DNA of 64,000 nucleotides from Amycolatopsis sp. WAC 01376 (GCF_003947415.1 NZ_QHKL01000001.1:372001-436000), one strand, 5' to 3'. Shown: positions 1-9,300, counted from the stretch's first letter. Made by a program: numbers and translations. Notes: generated by a model not told the origin, from the sequence alone.

Positions 1-280
1 CGGTTTCGACCGTCTCGGTGCTCGGGGCCGCCGACGTCGCGCCGGCTCCCCCATTGTCCGAAGGCCGCTTCGGCATCTCGATCACGCCGACCTGGTTGGG
101 CTGCGCGGTCGGCTCGGGATCCGCGTCGAACCCGACGAGAACCGCGGCGGCGCCACAGGCGACGACCACGGCGATCACCACCGCGATAACTCTCCAGCGT
201 GACTTTGCCCGTGACTCCTCGTGGTCATCCCAGCCCTCGCGAATGAGCAGGTCGGCGACCGAAACGTCGTCGTCATCCAC
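1..280 (-). CDS. Partial single-pass membrane protein, C-terminus beyond the window
   Basis: I read this frame directly on the minus strand. It opens at a GTG at 280 with an AAAGG nine bases upstream, and stays open to the window edge. The product starts with an acidic stretch (VDDDDVSVADLL), then about 20 cytoplasmic residues, a basic stretch, one strongly hydrophobic segment (about residues 34-55, rich in Val and Ala) and a Pro/Ser/Thr-rich extracytoplasmic region. The layout resembles small anti-sigma-like or secreted-domain-anchoring proteins of actinomycetes, but no recognisable domain is present in the visible part. It is divergent from the GGDEF-EAL gene. Confidence 0.6.
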   Translation of the reverse strand, partial: MDDDDVSVADLLIREGWDDHEESRAKSRWRVIAVVIAVVVACGAAAVLVGFDADPEPTAQPNQVGVIEMPKRPSDNGGAGATSAAPSTETVET

Positions 281-524
281 CAGCCGAAACCTTTCACCGG
301 GAACGAGCGAAGGGTAGTTTTACCGCAACTCACCGCCGAACGGGTGAAGTTAACCAAAAATTATTCACCCGATGGAACAGCCCAGCGTATGCCAGTCACA
401 GAGCGTGTATTCATACGCTTTCGCGCATATCGGCGTCGGCCTACGTTCGGCTCGCGTATACAGCGCCCTCCTCGGGTGGTGTAATCGACGGTGCCAGCAC
501 CGGAAGAGGGGGTTCGGACGGATC

Positions 525-3302
525 ATGGAGGCTGATGCCCTCGCCGTGCCCGGAGCCGGGAATTCCGGCCGTCCGGCGGGCGCGCCGCTCGGAAACGAGC
601 CGGTCGGCGACCTCGGCCTCGCGGGCGACCACGCCGCCATCTGGTCGTACGACTTCGAGCGCGAGAAGCTGTCCTGGCTGCCAGGACTGGAGAACCTGCT
701 GGGTGGAGCCGCCCTCACCGAAGCCGAGATCGAGTCAAGGCTCGCCGATCTGGTGGCCCCGCTGACCTCCGGCACCCGTACTTCCCCGGCTTGGCGCGAG
801 TTGGAACTCGAGCAGTCGTTCCGGAACCCGGCGGGCGAGGTCCGCTGGGTTCGCCTGCGCGCCCGCACCATCGGTGACGACACCGGCTCGACGGGGCTGC
901 TCGGCATCGCCACCGACGTGACCGACATCCGCGAGAACCGGCAGGCCCTCGAAGATCTCACTGACCGTTACCGGCTTCTGGTGGAACTCAGTCCCGACGC
1001 GGTCTGCGTCCACGAAGCCGGCGTTGTCACGTACGTCAACCGGGCCGCCGTCACCGCGCTCGGAGCGTCGTCGACCGCCGAACTGATCGGGCGGCCGATC
1101 ATGGATTTCGTCGCCGACGAGTCGCTGCCCGCCCTCCTGGACAGGATCGCGTCGCTTCACCGCCAGGGCGCGTCGACCTCTCCCGCGGACACCGTCATGC
1201 TTCGCCTCGACGGCACGAAATACCTGGTCCAGAGCATTTCGGTGCGCACGACCTGGGAAGGCAGGCCAGCGTTCCAGGTCATCATGCGCGACATCAGCGC
1301 GCAGAAGGCCGCCGAAGCGACGCTTCGCTATCAGGCCGCGCTGATCAGCCACGTCAGTGACGCGATCATCGCGACCAGCGGCACCGGCGTGGTGACCAGC
1401 TGGAACCCGGCCGCGGAGAACGTCTACGGCTGGACGGCGGGCGAGGCGATCGGCGGCACGGTGAGCGAACTCGTCGGCGCCGTGCTCGATCCGGAAACGG
1501 TGCTGCGCAGGGGCGGTGTCATGCAGATGACCCACCGCCACCGCAACGGCTCGACACTGGCCATCCGCATCTCGGCCGCGGAGATGAACGACGGTTTCGT
1601 CCTGGTCTGCGCCGACGAAACGGCCCGGCGGCGCGCCGAGCAGCACTACAGCACGGTGGTCGCGTCACTCGACGAAGGCGTGGTCGTGATCGGCCCCGGC
1701 GGCCTCATCGAATCGGCCAACCCCGCGGCGTGCCGGATCATCGGCGTCGACCACGACGACCTCATCGGCGTGCCGTGCGTGACGCTGGAGCTGTACGACG
1801 AACAAGGCCGCCTTCCGCCCGCCAGGATGCCGTCGGTGGTGACCCGGCGCACCGGGGCCACGCTGACCGGTCTCGTGCTGCGGCTGCGGCGGCCCGACGG
1901 CGAAGACGTCTGGATCTCGCTGACCTCGCGGCTGTTGACCCCGGAGGACCCGTCGGCCTTGGCGGTGGTCGCCTCGTTCACCGACATCACCGAACGCCGC
2001 GCCATCGGCAAGCGGCTCGCCCACGAGGCGACGCACGATCCGCTCACCGAACTCGCGAACCGGACGCTGGTGCTGGACAGTCTCGCCGAGGCGCTCTCCG
2101 GCGCGGGCCGCGCCGAGCTGACCACGGTGCTGTTCATCGACCTCGACAAGTTCAAGGTGATCAACGATTCCCTCGGCCATTCCGTCGGCGACAAGGTGCT
2201 CCGCATCGCGGGCGAACGGCTGCGCCGGGGAATCGGCGAAACCGATCTCGTCGGCAGGCTCGGCGGCGACGAATTCGTCGTCGTCACCGCGGAGATCACC
2301 GAACCGCACGAGATCAAGGCACTGGCCGAACATCTGCGCGAGGCGCTGACCGAACCGATCACCGTCAACGGCAGGCAGCTGCACATCGACGCCAGCATCG
2401 GCATCGTCACCGCCGCCAACGACGACACCCGGACCGCCGAAGACCTGCTGCGGGACGCGGATGTCGCGATGTACCAAGCGAAAACGCTCGGCCGGGCGCG
2501 CTACGAGTTCTTCGACGTCGAGCTGCGCGAGCGGATGCAGCGACGGCTGCGCATGGAGCAGGACCTGCGCGACGCCCTGCAGAACGAGGAACTCTGGACG
2601 GCGTACCAGCCGGTCGTGGACATCGAATCCGGTGCGATGGTCGCCGTGGAAGCCTTGCTGCGCTGGAAACATCCGGCGCACGGCACGATCTCGCCAGCCG
2701 AGTTCATTCCGCTTGCCGAGGAAAGCGACCTGATCAACCTGATCGGCAAACACGTCCTGCGCACGACCACCCGCGAGATCGCCCGGCGGCGTGAACAGCT
2801 CGGCATCGACCTGAACCTCAAGGTCAACCTGTCGGCCCGGCAGCTGGACGACCCGCATCTGGTGGCGGGCGTGCAGGACGCGCTGAAGACCACCGGGCTG
2901 CCGCCGCACGCGCTGACCCTGGAGGTCACCGAGAGCGCGCTGATGCGTGACCAGGCCGCGGCCGCCGAAGTACTGACGTCGTTGCGTGATCTCGGTGTCT
3001 CCCTGGCGATCGACGATTTCGGCACCGGTTATTCGTCGCTCGCGCAGCTGCAACGGCTCCCGCTGGACACGCTCAAGATCGACCGCACCTTCGTCACCGG
3101 CATCGCGGAATCACGCGACGCGGCCGCGATCGTCAAGAGCATCATCGCGATGGCGCACGCCGTCGACCTGATCGTCGTCGCCGAAGGCGTCGAAGACGAA
3201 GAGCAGCTCGCGGTCCTGCGTGAGCTGCGCTGTGACCAGGCGCAGGGCTTCCACTTGGGTCGCCCCGCGCCGCCGGACGAACTTTTCGGAGCCTGGGAAT
3301 GA
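525..3302 (+). CDS. PAS-PAS-PAS-PAS-GGDEF-EAL cyclic-di-GMP signalling protein
   Basis: A 925-residue protein combining a diguanylate cyclase domain (two GTP to c-di-GMP) with an EAL phosphodiesterase domain. Four PAS-like sensor segments lie at about residues 30-140, 150-260, 275-370 and 375-490. An intact GGDEF motif is near residue 580. The EAL domain carries EALLR near 708, DDFGTGYSSL near 829 and EGVED near 886, so both output domains look catalytically competent. The inhibitory RxxD site normally five residues before GGDEF reads GETD, suggesting no classical product inhibition. No membrane segment is seen, so it is probably a cytosolic redox or ligand sensor. An ATG at 525 after a purine-rich stretch is preferred to an in-frame start at 372, because the intervening residues look non-coding. 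The stop overlaps the next gene by 4 bp. Confidence 0.93.
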   Translation: MEADALAVPGAGNSGRPAGAPLGNEPVGDLGLAGDHAAIWSYDFEREKLSWLPGLENLLGGAALTEAEIESRLADLVAPLTSGTRTSPAWRELELEQSFRNPAGEVRWVRLRARTIGDDTGSTGLLGIATDVTDIRENRQALEDLTDRYRLLVELSPDAVCVHEAGVVTYVNRAAVTALGASSTAELIGRPIMDFVADESLPALLDRIASLHRQGASTSPADTVMLRLDGTKYLVQSISVRTTWEGRPAFQVIMRDISAQKAAEATLRYQAALISHVSDAIIATSGTGVVTSWNPAAENVYGWTAGEAIGGTVSELVGAVLDPETVLRRGGVMQMTHRHRNGSTLAIRISAAEMNDGFVLVCADETARRRAEQHYSTVVASLDEGVVVIGPGGLIESANPAACRIIGVDHDDLIGVPCVTLELYDEQGRLPPARMPSVVTRRTGATLTGLVLRLRRPDGEDVWISLTSRLLTPEDPSALAVVASFTDITERRAIGKRLAHEATHDPLTELANRTLVLDSLAEALSGAGRAELTTVLFIDLDKFKVINDSLGHSVGDKVLRIAGERLRRGIGETDLVGRLGGDEFVVVTAEITEPHEIKALAEHLREALTEPITVNGRQLHIDASIGIVTAANDDTRTAEDLLRDADVAMYQAKTLGRARYEFFDVELRERMQRRLRMEQDLRDALQNEELWTAYQPVVDIESGAMVAVEALLRWKHPAHGTISPAEFIPLAEESDLINLIGKHVLRTTTREIARRREQLGIDLNLKVNLSARQLDDPHLVAGVQDALKTTGLPPHALTLEVTESALMRDQAAAAEVLTSLRDLGVSLAIDDFGTGYSSLAQLQRLPLDTLKIDRTFVTGIAESRDAAAIVKSIIAMAHAVDLIVVAEGVEDEEQLAVLRELRCDQAQGFHLGRPAPPDELFGAWE

Positions 3303-3598
3303 GTGTCGAGATCAAAGCCGGAGAAGACCGCTACGACATCGTCGTGGACGGGAAACCCGCCGGGTTCCTGAAAACCCGCACCCGCCCGGACGCGATCCTG
3401 TTCCTGCACACCGAGATCTCGGACGACTTCGCGGGCAAGGGCCTGGCGGGCAAGCTCGTGACCGCGGCGCTCGACGACGTCCGGTCGCAGGGCAGGTCCG
3501 TCCTGCCCTACTGCCCGTACGTGCGCTCGTTCATCGCGAAGCACCGCGAGTACGAGGATCTCGTCCCCGAGGACAAGCGCGCGGAATTCGAACTCTGA
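3299..3598 (+). CDS. Small GNAT-like N-acetyltransferase (YidJ/Gtn10 type)
   Basis: A 99-residue protein of the short Gcn5-related acetyltransferase family. The acetyl-CoA loop is recognisable as FAGKGLAGKLVTAAL (residues about 43-57), followed by the family's CPYVRSFIAKHREY segment near the C-terminus. Such single-domain proteins bind acetyl-CoA, but their acceptor is usually unknown. The ATG overlaps the stop of the c-di-GMP protein (ATGA), so the two are translationally coupled. A functional link to c-di-GMP is not evident. Confidence 0.85.
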   Translation: MSVEIKAGEDRYDIVVDGKPAGFLKTRTRPDAILFLHTEISDDFAGKGLAGKLVTAALDDVRSQGRSVLPYCPYVRSFIAKHREYEDLVPEDKRAEFEL

Positions 3599-3601
3599 GC
3601 C

Positions 3602-4423
3602 TCAACCCGGGTAGATCGTCAGCAGTTTCGCGAGTTCGTCCTCGGTGAGGACGACGTCCAGCTCGCGCAGTGTCGCGTCGAGCCGCTCGGGCGGGATCTT
3701 CGTGGTCTCCTTGGTCCCGTCCGGGCGTTCGACGATGAACTCGTCGCCGACCAGCTTGCGGCTGAGCCCTTCCTCCAGGCGCATGACCACCAGCTGCCCG
3801 GTGAACGGCGACCGTGGGTGCGTCGACGTGTAGTGGTGGTAGACCTCGTAGTCGATCCGGTGCATCGGCGTGAGCGTGAAAGCGTGCAGGTCGGTCCAGT
3901 CGCCGCCCTCCAGTTTCTGCAGGCGCCACCAGTCCCCGTAGGCGACGAGCCGGTGCGGCCAGCCCGCCTGATCCACCACGGCGCCGTCGACCAGCGGCAT
4001 CGGCACCAGCATCCCGGCGCCGAACCCGACGTCGACCAGATGCCCGACGCCGTCCGCTTCGACCACGAGCGTCATATGCGTGTACGGCCCGTTCTTCTGC
4101 GGCTGCACCCGCGCGACCAGGCGGTGCACGGGGTAGCCGAGCTGCTCGGCGGCCGCGGCGAACAGGCTGCCGTGCTCGTAGCAGTAGCCGCCGCGCTGAC
4201 GGCGGACGAGTTTGCCGATCACGTCTTCGAGCGCGATTCCCTTGTGCTGCTCCAAAACGACGTCGACGTTCTCGAACGGGATGGCCAAGATGTGTGCCTT
4301 CGCCAGCTCACGCAACGCGGTGGCGGAGGGCTTCGCGCGGTCCTGGCCGATCCGGCCGAGGTAGGTGTCGAGGTCGAGGGTGTCGACGGTCCATTCGTCG
4401 ACCTGCTCAGGTGCGAGTGTCAT
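3602..4423 (-). CDS. nat: Arylamine N-acetyltransferase
   Basis: A 273-residue cytosolic enzyme that transfers acetyl (or propionyl) groups from CoA to arylamines and hydrazines. The catalytic triad can be placed: Cys81 in RGGYCYEHG, His116 in THMTL and Asp131 in LVDVGFG. The His-to-Asp spacing of 15 matches characterised NATs. The length fits the family. It converges on the acetyltransferase gene with only a few bases between stops. Mycobacterial homologues act in cholesterol-derived metabolism, and some actinomycete homologues act as amide synthases in ansamycin clusters; no such cluster is visible here. Confidence 0.93.
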   Translation of the reverse strand: MTLAPEQVDEWTVDTLDLDTYLGRIGQDRAKPSATALRELAKAHILAIPFENVDVVLEQHKGIALEDVIGKLVRRQRGGYCYEHGSLFAAAAEQLGYPVHRLVARVQPQKNGPYTHMTLVVEADGVGHLVDVGFGAGMLVPMPLVDGAVVDQAGWPHRLVAYGDWWRLQKLEGGDWTDLHAFTLTPMHRIDYEVYHHYTSTHPRSPFTGQLVVMRLEEGLSRKLVGDEFIVERPDGTKETTKIPPERLDATLRELDVVLTEDELAKLLTIYPG

Positions 4424-4604
4424 GCCGCGAGCTTGACACCTCGACCTTACTAGAGGTCAAGGTCCGGTGGCGGACGCGGAAAACCGTTACCCCAACTGGT
4501 AACTGGCAACGGCCACCGACTTTCGTCAGTTCCACGAACGAGTGCCGATTGGCCACCCTTCCCGAGTAGCCGGTGACCGACGCCGGTGTGGAAGGAGAAA
4601 ACAG

Positions 4605-5384
4605 ATGAGGACTCGTTCCCTGGTCGCCGGTCTGCTGGCCGGAGCCGCCGCCGTACTCGGTGCGGCGATGCCGGCTTCCGCCGCCGAACCGCCCTCGGGC
4701 GTGCAGCCGTTGATCGTGGGCGGTGTGGACGCGACCGAGACCTACAGCTTCATGGCGTCCATGCAGACCAAGAGCGGCGACCACAACTGCGGTGCGTCCC
4801 TGATCTCACCGGAGTGGCTGGTGACCGCCGCGCACTGCGTCGAGGGTGAGCAGCCCGCCAACTGGCAGTACCGCCTCAACACCACCGACCACACCAAGGG
4901 TGGCGAGGTCGCCGAGGTGGACAAGTTCGTGGTCCACGAGAAGTACGACGGCTCGGGCCCGTACGACATCGCCCTGGTGCACTTGACCAAGCCGGCGGAG
5001 GCGGCGCCGATCGAGATCGGCCAGTCGCCGGCGGCGGGTACCGACGTGCGGGAGATCGGCTGGGGCCTGACCTGTCCGACTCGCGGCTGCGGTTCCGCCC
5101 CCGTGGTGCTCCAGCAGCTCGACACCAAGATCGCGGAAGACTCCGGATGCTCCGGCTCCGGCGCCTACGACGCGCAGACCGAGCTGTGCATGGACAACCA
5201 GGGCGGCAAGGCGAGCGCCTGCTACGGCGACTCGGGCGGCCCCGCCGTGGTCAAGGCTGGCGACAAGTGGACGCTGGTCGGCGCCACCAGCCGCGGTCAG
5301 ACCGCGAGCTGCCCGGAGATGCCGGGCATCTACACCGACGTGACCGCGTTCTCCGACTGGGTCAAGCAGCAGACCGGTAAGTAG
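4605..5384 (+). CDS. Secreted trypsin-like serine protease (S1 family)
   Basis: A 259-residue exported protease. An N-terminal signal peptide (basic RTR, then Leu/Ala-rich, ending near ASAAEP at about residues 22-28) is followed by a short propeptide and IVGG-type start of the mature enzyme. The triad is His77 in TAAHC, Asp121 in DIALV and Ser210 in GDSGGP. The ATG at 4605 is chosen because AAGGAGAAAAC sits just upstream and the signal peptide begins there; the in-frame ATG at 4542 would add a basic, non-signal-like extension. A strong inverted repeat follows the stop. Confidence 0.93.
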   Translation: MRTRSLVAGLLAGAAAVLGAAMPASAAEPPSGVQPLIVGGVDATETYSFMASMQTKSGDHNCGASLISPEWLVTAAHCVEGEQPANWQYRLNTTDHTKGGEVAEVDKFVVHEKYDGSGPYDIALVHLTKPAEAAPIEIGQSPAAGTDVREIGWGLTCPTRGCGSAPVVLQQLDTKIAEDSGCSGSGAYDAQTELCMDNQGGKASACYGDSGGPAVVKAGDKWTLVGATSRGQTASCPEMPGIYTDVTAFSDWVKQQTGK

Positions 5385-5400
5385 AACACCAGCCCCGCAC

Positions 5401-5447
5401 CGCGCGGTGGCGCCCGATGCTCCTGCGACATCGGACGCCACCGCGCG
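5401..5447 (+). terminator. Strong hairpin after the serine protease gene
   Basis: Two 19-bp arms (5401-5419 and 5429-5447) with one mismatch enclose a 9-nt loop, 16 bp after the protease stop. There is no clear U-tract, so it may be an actinomycete-type I-shaped terminator or an mRNA-stabilising hairpin. Confidence 0.6.
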
Positions 5448-5481
5448 TTGCTGCGTGCGGGATCTTCCGGCCTCGGACATG

Positions 5482-5513
5482 AAAAAACCGCCCTGACCTG
5501 AGTCGGGGCGGTT
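5482..5513 (-). terminator. Rho-independent terminator, chromosomal copy at attL
   Basis: On the minus strand an 11-bp stem (AACCGCC core) is followed by a run of six T. It was originally the terminator of the tRNA-Phe operon and now lies downstream of the element's last minus-strand gene. The stem contains one T:G wobble. The element-borne copy at 16415-16446 differs by paired substitutions. Confidence 0.8.
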
Positions 5514-5567
5514 CTGCGAGCGGTGGCCAGGGCCGGGGTCGAACCGGCGACCTTCCGCTTTTCAGGC
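5507..5567. repeat. attL: 61-bp direct repeat with 3' part of tRNA-Phe
   Basis: Identical to 16440-16500. It holds the 3' 44 nt of tRNA-Phe (5524-5567) plus 17 bp downstream. Similarity continues leftward through the terminator to about 5475 with a few differences. The 5' half of the tRNA is missing here, so this copy is not a functional tRNA gene. Confidence 0.93.
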
Positions 5568-5584
5568 ACAGACGTTTCCGCTGG

Positions 5585-6214
5585 TCAGGAGGGCTGCGGG
5601 TCGGCTGTGTGCGTCACACGTGCAACATCTTGCTTGTCTGGCCCTTCGACAACCGGCCGTGCCTTGGATTCGTTCTCAAGCTCCGTCTTGAACCCTCCCC
5701 ACCGGGCCTCTACCCGAAGCTTCAACCTGCGAGCCGACAATCTGGGATGCCTGACCCACCCGCACAGCGGATACACCCACCCCCGATGCTCACCGTCCAA
5801 GTCGGTCTTCATCCGGTTCAAAACAACAGCGGCCATCTCGGTCAGGTCATCCTCTAGTGCCTTTATCTCGGCATCAGAGTGGGCCTGATCAGGCGTTAGC
5901 GACCCTGCCTTGACAGCAAGGGCCGCAGCGACCGAGTCGACAGACCGTGAGGCAGCGACACTGAGAGGGAAGTACTTGCGTAGGACGGCCTGCCCAGATG
6001 CAGCGAGCTTGTCGTGGCGCGCGTGTTCGACGTTATCGACCAGTTTGACCACGGACTGATAGAACTCGGTGTAGACCTCGGTCCTGGCTAGCTTCCGCTG
6101 CTCTCGACGCCCAAGGGCATCCCGGCGGGACGTCAACCACTGACCCGCCAGGATGCCCAGGAAGCCGACAGCAGGAACCAGCAGAGCTACCCACAACGGC
6201 ACGTCCGTCTTCAT
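5585..6214 (-). CDS. Membrane-anchored hypothetical protein of the element
   Basis: A 209-residue protein with one N-terminal hydrophobic segment (VALLVPAVGFLGILAGQW, about residues 8-25), then a strongly basic stretch and a mostly helical charged domain (about 30-160). This fits a single-pass protein with a cytosolic coiled-coil-like body. The ATG at 6214 places the membrane segment at the N-terminus, though AAGG lies very close; a TTG at 6286 would add 24 residues and has no ribosome site. It is the last minus-strand gene before attL. Position next to int/att suggests cargo or an immunity/entry function; I recognise no family. Confidence 0.65.
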   Translation of the reverse strand: MKTDVPLWVALLVPAVGFLGILAGQWLTSRRDALGRREQRKLARTEVYTEFYQSVVKLVDNVEHARHDKLAASGQAVLRKYFPLSVAASRSVDSVAAALAVKAGSLTPDQAHSDAEIKALEDDLTEMAAVVLNRMKTDLDGEHRGWVYPLCGWVRHPRLSARRLKLRVEARWGGFKTELENESKARPVVEGPDKQDVARVTHTADPQPS

Positions 6215-6299
6215 GCCTTCCAAGTCGCCCTGAAGGTCGAGCCTGTTTGCCGAGTCGCCAAAACGACACCAGGAATTGATCTTCAAGAGACTGTTGCCC

Positions 6300-7427
6300 T
6301 CAGTGCTTCACGATGATGGTCTTGGGCAGCTTGGCAGCGTTCCCGTGGGCGGCGAGCTTGCTCAATTGGTCGGCTACCTCCTTGTCCCGCCCTTCAACCG
6401 CGTGGAGATACCGGAGCGACGCAGCCGCCGAAGCGTGCCCGAGCCGCTTCTTGAGGTCAGCCAGCGTCGCGCCCGCACTCGCCGCGAGCGTCTGGCCCGT
6501 GTGCCGCAGGTCGTGATAGCTCACGTCGACCCCGACCTTCACCCGCGCCCGGACGAACGCCTGATAGACCGCGTTCCCCCTCATCGGCTGCCCGTCCTTG
6601 CCGACGAAGAACCGATCACGCCCCGCCCACTCCTTCATGTGGTCCCGCAAGTACGGCATGACATGCGGAGGGACCGACACCGGCCGACGCCCCGCGTCCG
6701 TCTTGGGGTCCTTGTCGTACTTCTTCGGACTCTCCAGAAGCTCAACCCGGTTCTTCCGGACCCACACGACGCCGTCCACCAGGTCGACGTCAGCCGTCCG
6801 CAAGCCGCAGACCTCACCGCGACGAAGGCCGCACCAGGCCGCCAGCAGCACGGCCGCCCGGTAGCGAGGAGTGATCGACTCGACAAGGTCAACGATCTGC
6901 CCAGGGGTGGCGATGCCCCGTTCCTTCGCCTTGTCGGTGCCCGCGCCGGGGATCTGGCACGGGTTGATCATGATCGCCCCGTCCCTCTTGGCCGAGTTCA
7001 TCACGGCACGGAGGAAGCGGTACGACTGCCCGATCGACGTCTTCCCGCCCTCTCCGAGCAGGGCCTTCGCGTACCAGCTCCGCACTACCGGCGGGGTGAT
7101 CGCGATCAGCGGGAGGTCCAGCAGTTCAGTCATGTGAAGGCGCATGTTCCGCCGACACGTCTCCTCCCACCTGTCCCCGATGTTCGGACTGTCGCGCAGG
7201 TAGGCACCCGCGTAGTTGCCGAACGTTTCTCGTCCTAGCTTGTCGTCCAGCCAGGCACCCTTATTGATATCCGCCTCTACGCCGACCAGCCATCGATCAG
7301 CGTCGGTCCTGGTCCGGAACGTGTCCGGCGCGTACTGACGCACTCCGTTCGGCCCGAGGAACGACGCCTGAAACCGGCCGGAAGGCAGCTTCCGAACCGA
7401 CCCGAACCGCCTCCGCTTCTTCGCCAT
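6300..7427 (-). CDS. int: Tyrosine-family site-specific integrase
   Basis: A 375-residue recombinase that integrates and, with Xis, excises the element at tRNA-Phe. There is a basic N-terminal arm-binding region (MAKKRRRFGSVRKL), a SAM-like core-binding domain (about 65-155) and the catalytic domain. Active-site residues are Arg202 (GLRRGE), His305 and Arg308 (YHDLRH), His331 (LGHAS) and nucleophile Tyr340 (RYLHA), so the full R-H-R-H-Y set is present. Its ATG overlaps the xis stop by one base, giving a xis-int operon. It lies about 730 bp from attL, as usual for AICEs. Confidence 0.95.
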   Translation of the reverse strand: MAKKRRRFGSVRKLPSGRFQASFLGPNGVRQYAPDTFRTRTDADRWLVGVEADINKGAWLDDKLGRETFGNYAGAYLRDSPNIGDRWEETCRRNMRLHMTELLDLPLIAITPPVVRSWYAKALLGEGGKTSIGQSYRFLRAVMNSAKRDGAIMINPCQIPGAGTDKAKERGIATPGQIVDLVESITPRYRAAVLLAAWCGLRRGEVCGLRTADVDLVDGVVWVRKNRVELLESPKKYDKDPKTDAGRRPVSVPPHVMPYLRDHMKEWAGRDRFFVGKDGQPMRGNAVYQAFVRARVKVGVDVSYHDLRHTGQTLAASAGATLADLKKRLGHASAAASLRYLHAVEGRDKEVADQLSKLAAHGNAAKLPKTIIVKH

Positions 7428-7639
7428 CAGGCCACCGCCCGGCCAGCGGACCAGTTCACCTGGACCGGCTCGACGCGTCCTGCCATCACAAACGCGTCCA
7501 GATCCGCAACCGCCAGCCGAACGTGCGTACCGACCTTGTGGAAGGCGATGCGTCGTTCCGCGATCAGCCGCCGCACAAACCGGACACCCGTATTCAGGTA
7601 CTCGGCCGCTTCGTCCACCGTCAGATAGTTCTTCTCCAC
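7427..7639 (-). CDS. xis: Excisionase, MerR-like winged-helix (AlpA/Xis type)
   Basis: A 70-residue DNA-binding protein matching the helix-turn-helix Xis family: YLTVDEAAEYLNTGVRFV, then RRLIAERRIAFHKVGTHV and a short C-terminal helix. Such proteins bend att DNA and steer the integrase toward excision. It starts with GTG at 7639 behind a very strong AGGAGGGGG site, 11 bp after the repSA stop, and overlaps int by one base, so it is transcribed and probably translated together with both. Confidence 0.92.
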   Translation of the reverse strand: MEKNYLTVDEAAEYLNTGVRFVRRLIAERRIAFHKVGTHVRLAVADLDAFVMAGRVEPVQVNWSAGRAVA

Positions 7640-7650
7640 GTCTCCCCCTC

Positions 7651-9300
7651 CTAGGCCGCTTGCCGAGTTGCCGAAGTTTCTGGACCGTCACCGGGCGGCC
7701 CCTGTGCAGCCAGTAGCGCCCGGTCGTACTCGGCCCGCCAGGTGATCCGTTCGGAGATGGCGCGCATCACCAGGTGGTCACGTGGCGGACAGTGGGTGTC
7801 TCCAGGTTCGACCTTGCGCCACACGAACCGATCTGCCGCCGGTTGTTCCTTGGTGATCCCGACAGCGGCCAGTGCGTCCAGGACGAAGCCCTTCCGGTCT
7901 GCCTTGTGATCGGCGACGGTCTTGCCGGACCACTTGCGGGACACCAGCACCCGCCGCCCTGGAAGCCCGAGTGTCGTTCGACGGTGGGCACGTCCCTTGC
8001 AGTGGCCTGGGACGGTCTTTCCGTTGGCTCCCTTGGGGTTGATGCCGTACAGCAGCCACACCGCGCACCGAGGCGAGCACGGAGTCACCGACAGTTCCGC
8101 GTGAAGACGGTCGTGGTGATCACGCTGCGCGGCAGTGTCCGCGTCGACCACCTCGCCGGTGGACTTGGTCAGGTACTTGGTCAGGTAGCCGATGTGACGC
8201 CCCGATTCCTCCGTGCCGCCCAAGATCCCCTTGGAGTGCACCTGACGGCCGAACGTGACCACATGCGCCGGTTCCTCCACCGCCTCTTTTGCCTCATCGA
8301 AGCCCGGCAGCGGCGCGCGGGTGTCCGGGTCCACGAACGTCCGGGAATGCATGTCCCACAACGGTTCCCGGTCCGCGTAGACGATCTCGTCATGGTTGGG
8401 CCACCACACCTGGTGATAGGTAGCCTCTGTGACCATCCGGATGACCTCATGAGAGATGGAGCCCCGTAGGGCGGTGTGCAGGTGCGGAGCCGCCCGCCGT
8501 TGGGGTTCCACGGTGGCGAAGTACTGCACATCCCAGCCGACCACGCGCCGCAGGTTCTGCCACCACCTGTCCACCAGCGCCGAGAAGTGCACCGCATCCC
8601 GAGCAGCCCGCCGGTAGTCGTACGTCGACGGGTTCACCGGCGAACCGTCCGACCGGACCGGGCCGTAGGTGTCGCAGGTGAGCGTGACGAACATCGACGG
8701 CCGGAACTTCCCCGCGAACTCACGGCCCACGGTGGTCTTGCTGACCTTGCGGCGTGGCAAGTTCGGCGCGTCCTGTCGCCGCTTGGTCGACCGCTTCACC
8801 GGACGCTTCTCCGGGACGTCGAGGCCGGGCAGGCGACCTGTCATCCCGGACGCCCGCAGCTCCTCGTCCACCGAGGCGACCTCTGCCCGCAGCTCCTCCA
8901 TCTCGACCTCATCACCGATCGCCAGTGCGTCCCGGTAGTGCGCCGCCAAGTCAGCCCGGAACGTCAGCAGCTCCGTTTGTGTCTCCGAAGGCTTCTCACG
9001 GGCGATGACTGGCTCCTCGGTCATGTGCCAGCCCTCGCGGCACTGCGCCTGACGAAGCGCCTTTGCCTTGCGAGCACAAGGAAGGCACACCGATTCGACC
9101 GTCGACCCGCACGGCACGGGCACGTAGCGGATCTCTCCGGTTTCGGTGTCTCCGACCTCCATCGTGAACGGCCGGACACACACGCCGTGCTTTTCCGCGG
9201 TGGCCTTCACGACCTCCGCAGAGAGCGCCCCGCGGATTCGTCCATTCGTGGCCGGCGGGGAGGCCGGGCCTGCTCCGACCTGCGAATCTGTCGTGGTCAT
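7651..9300 (-). CDS. repSA: RepSA-type rolling-circle replication initiator
   Basis: A 549-residue replication initiator of the pSAM2 RepSA type, which nicks the double-strand origin after excision. A Cys pair (Cys72/Cys75, part of a probable zinc-binding segment) lies near the N-terminus. The HUH region shows FVTLTCD (about 204-210) and the metal-binding HLH of APHLHTALRG (His273, His275). A conserved SALVDRWWQNLRR block lies between them. The ATG at 9300 has a GAGAGGGGGA site and overlaps the traSA stop (ATGA), so expression is coupled to the translocase. Confidence 0.92.
   Translation of the reverse strand: MTTTDSQVGAGPASPPATNGRIRGALSAEVVKATAEKHGVCVRPFTMEVGDTETGEIRYVPVPCGSTVESVCLPCARKAKALRQAQCREGWHMTEEPVIAREKPSETQTELLTFRADLAAHYRDALAIGDEVEMEELRAEVASVDEELRASGMTGRLPGLDVPEKRPVKRSTKRRQDAPNLPRRKVSKTTVGREFAGKFRPSMFVTLTCDTYGPVRSDGSPVNPSTYDYRRAARDAVHFSALVDRWWQNLRRVVGWDVQYFATVEPQRRAAPHLHTALRGSISHEVIRMVTEATYHQVWWPNHDEIVYADREPLWDMHSRTFVDPDTRAPLPGFDEAKEAVEEPAHVVTFGRQVHSKGILGGTEESGRHIGYLTKYLTKSTGEVVDADTAAQRDHHDRLHAELSVTPCSPRCAVWLLYGINPKGANGKTVPGHCKGRAHRRTTLGLPGRRVLVSRKWSGKTVADHKADRKGFVLDALAAVGITKEQPAADRFVWRKVEPGDTHCPPRDHLVMRAISERITWRAEYDRALLAAQGPPGDGPETSATRQAA

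Noticed and set aside
5523..5888. Plus-strand frame over attL
   Set aside because: It runs through the tRNA remnant and opposite the membrane-protein gene.
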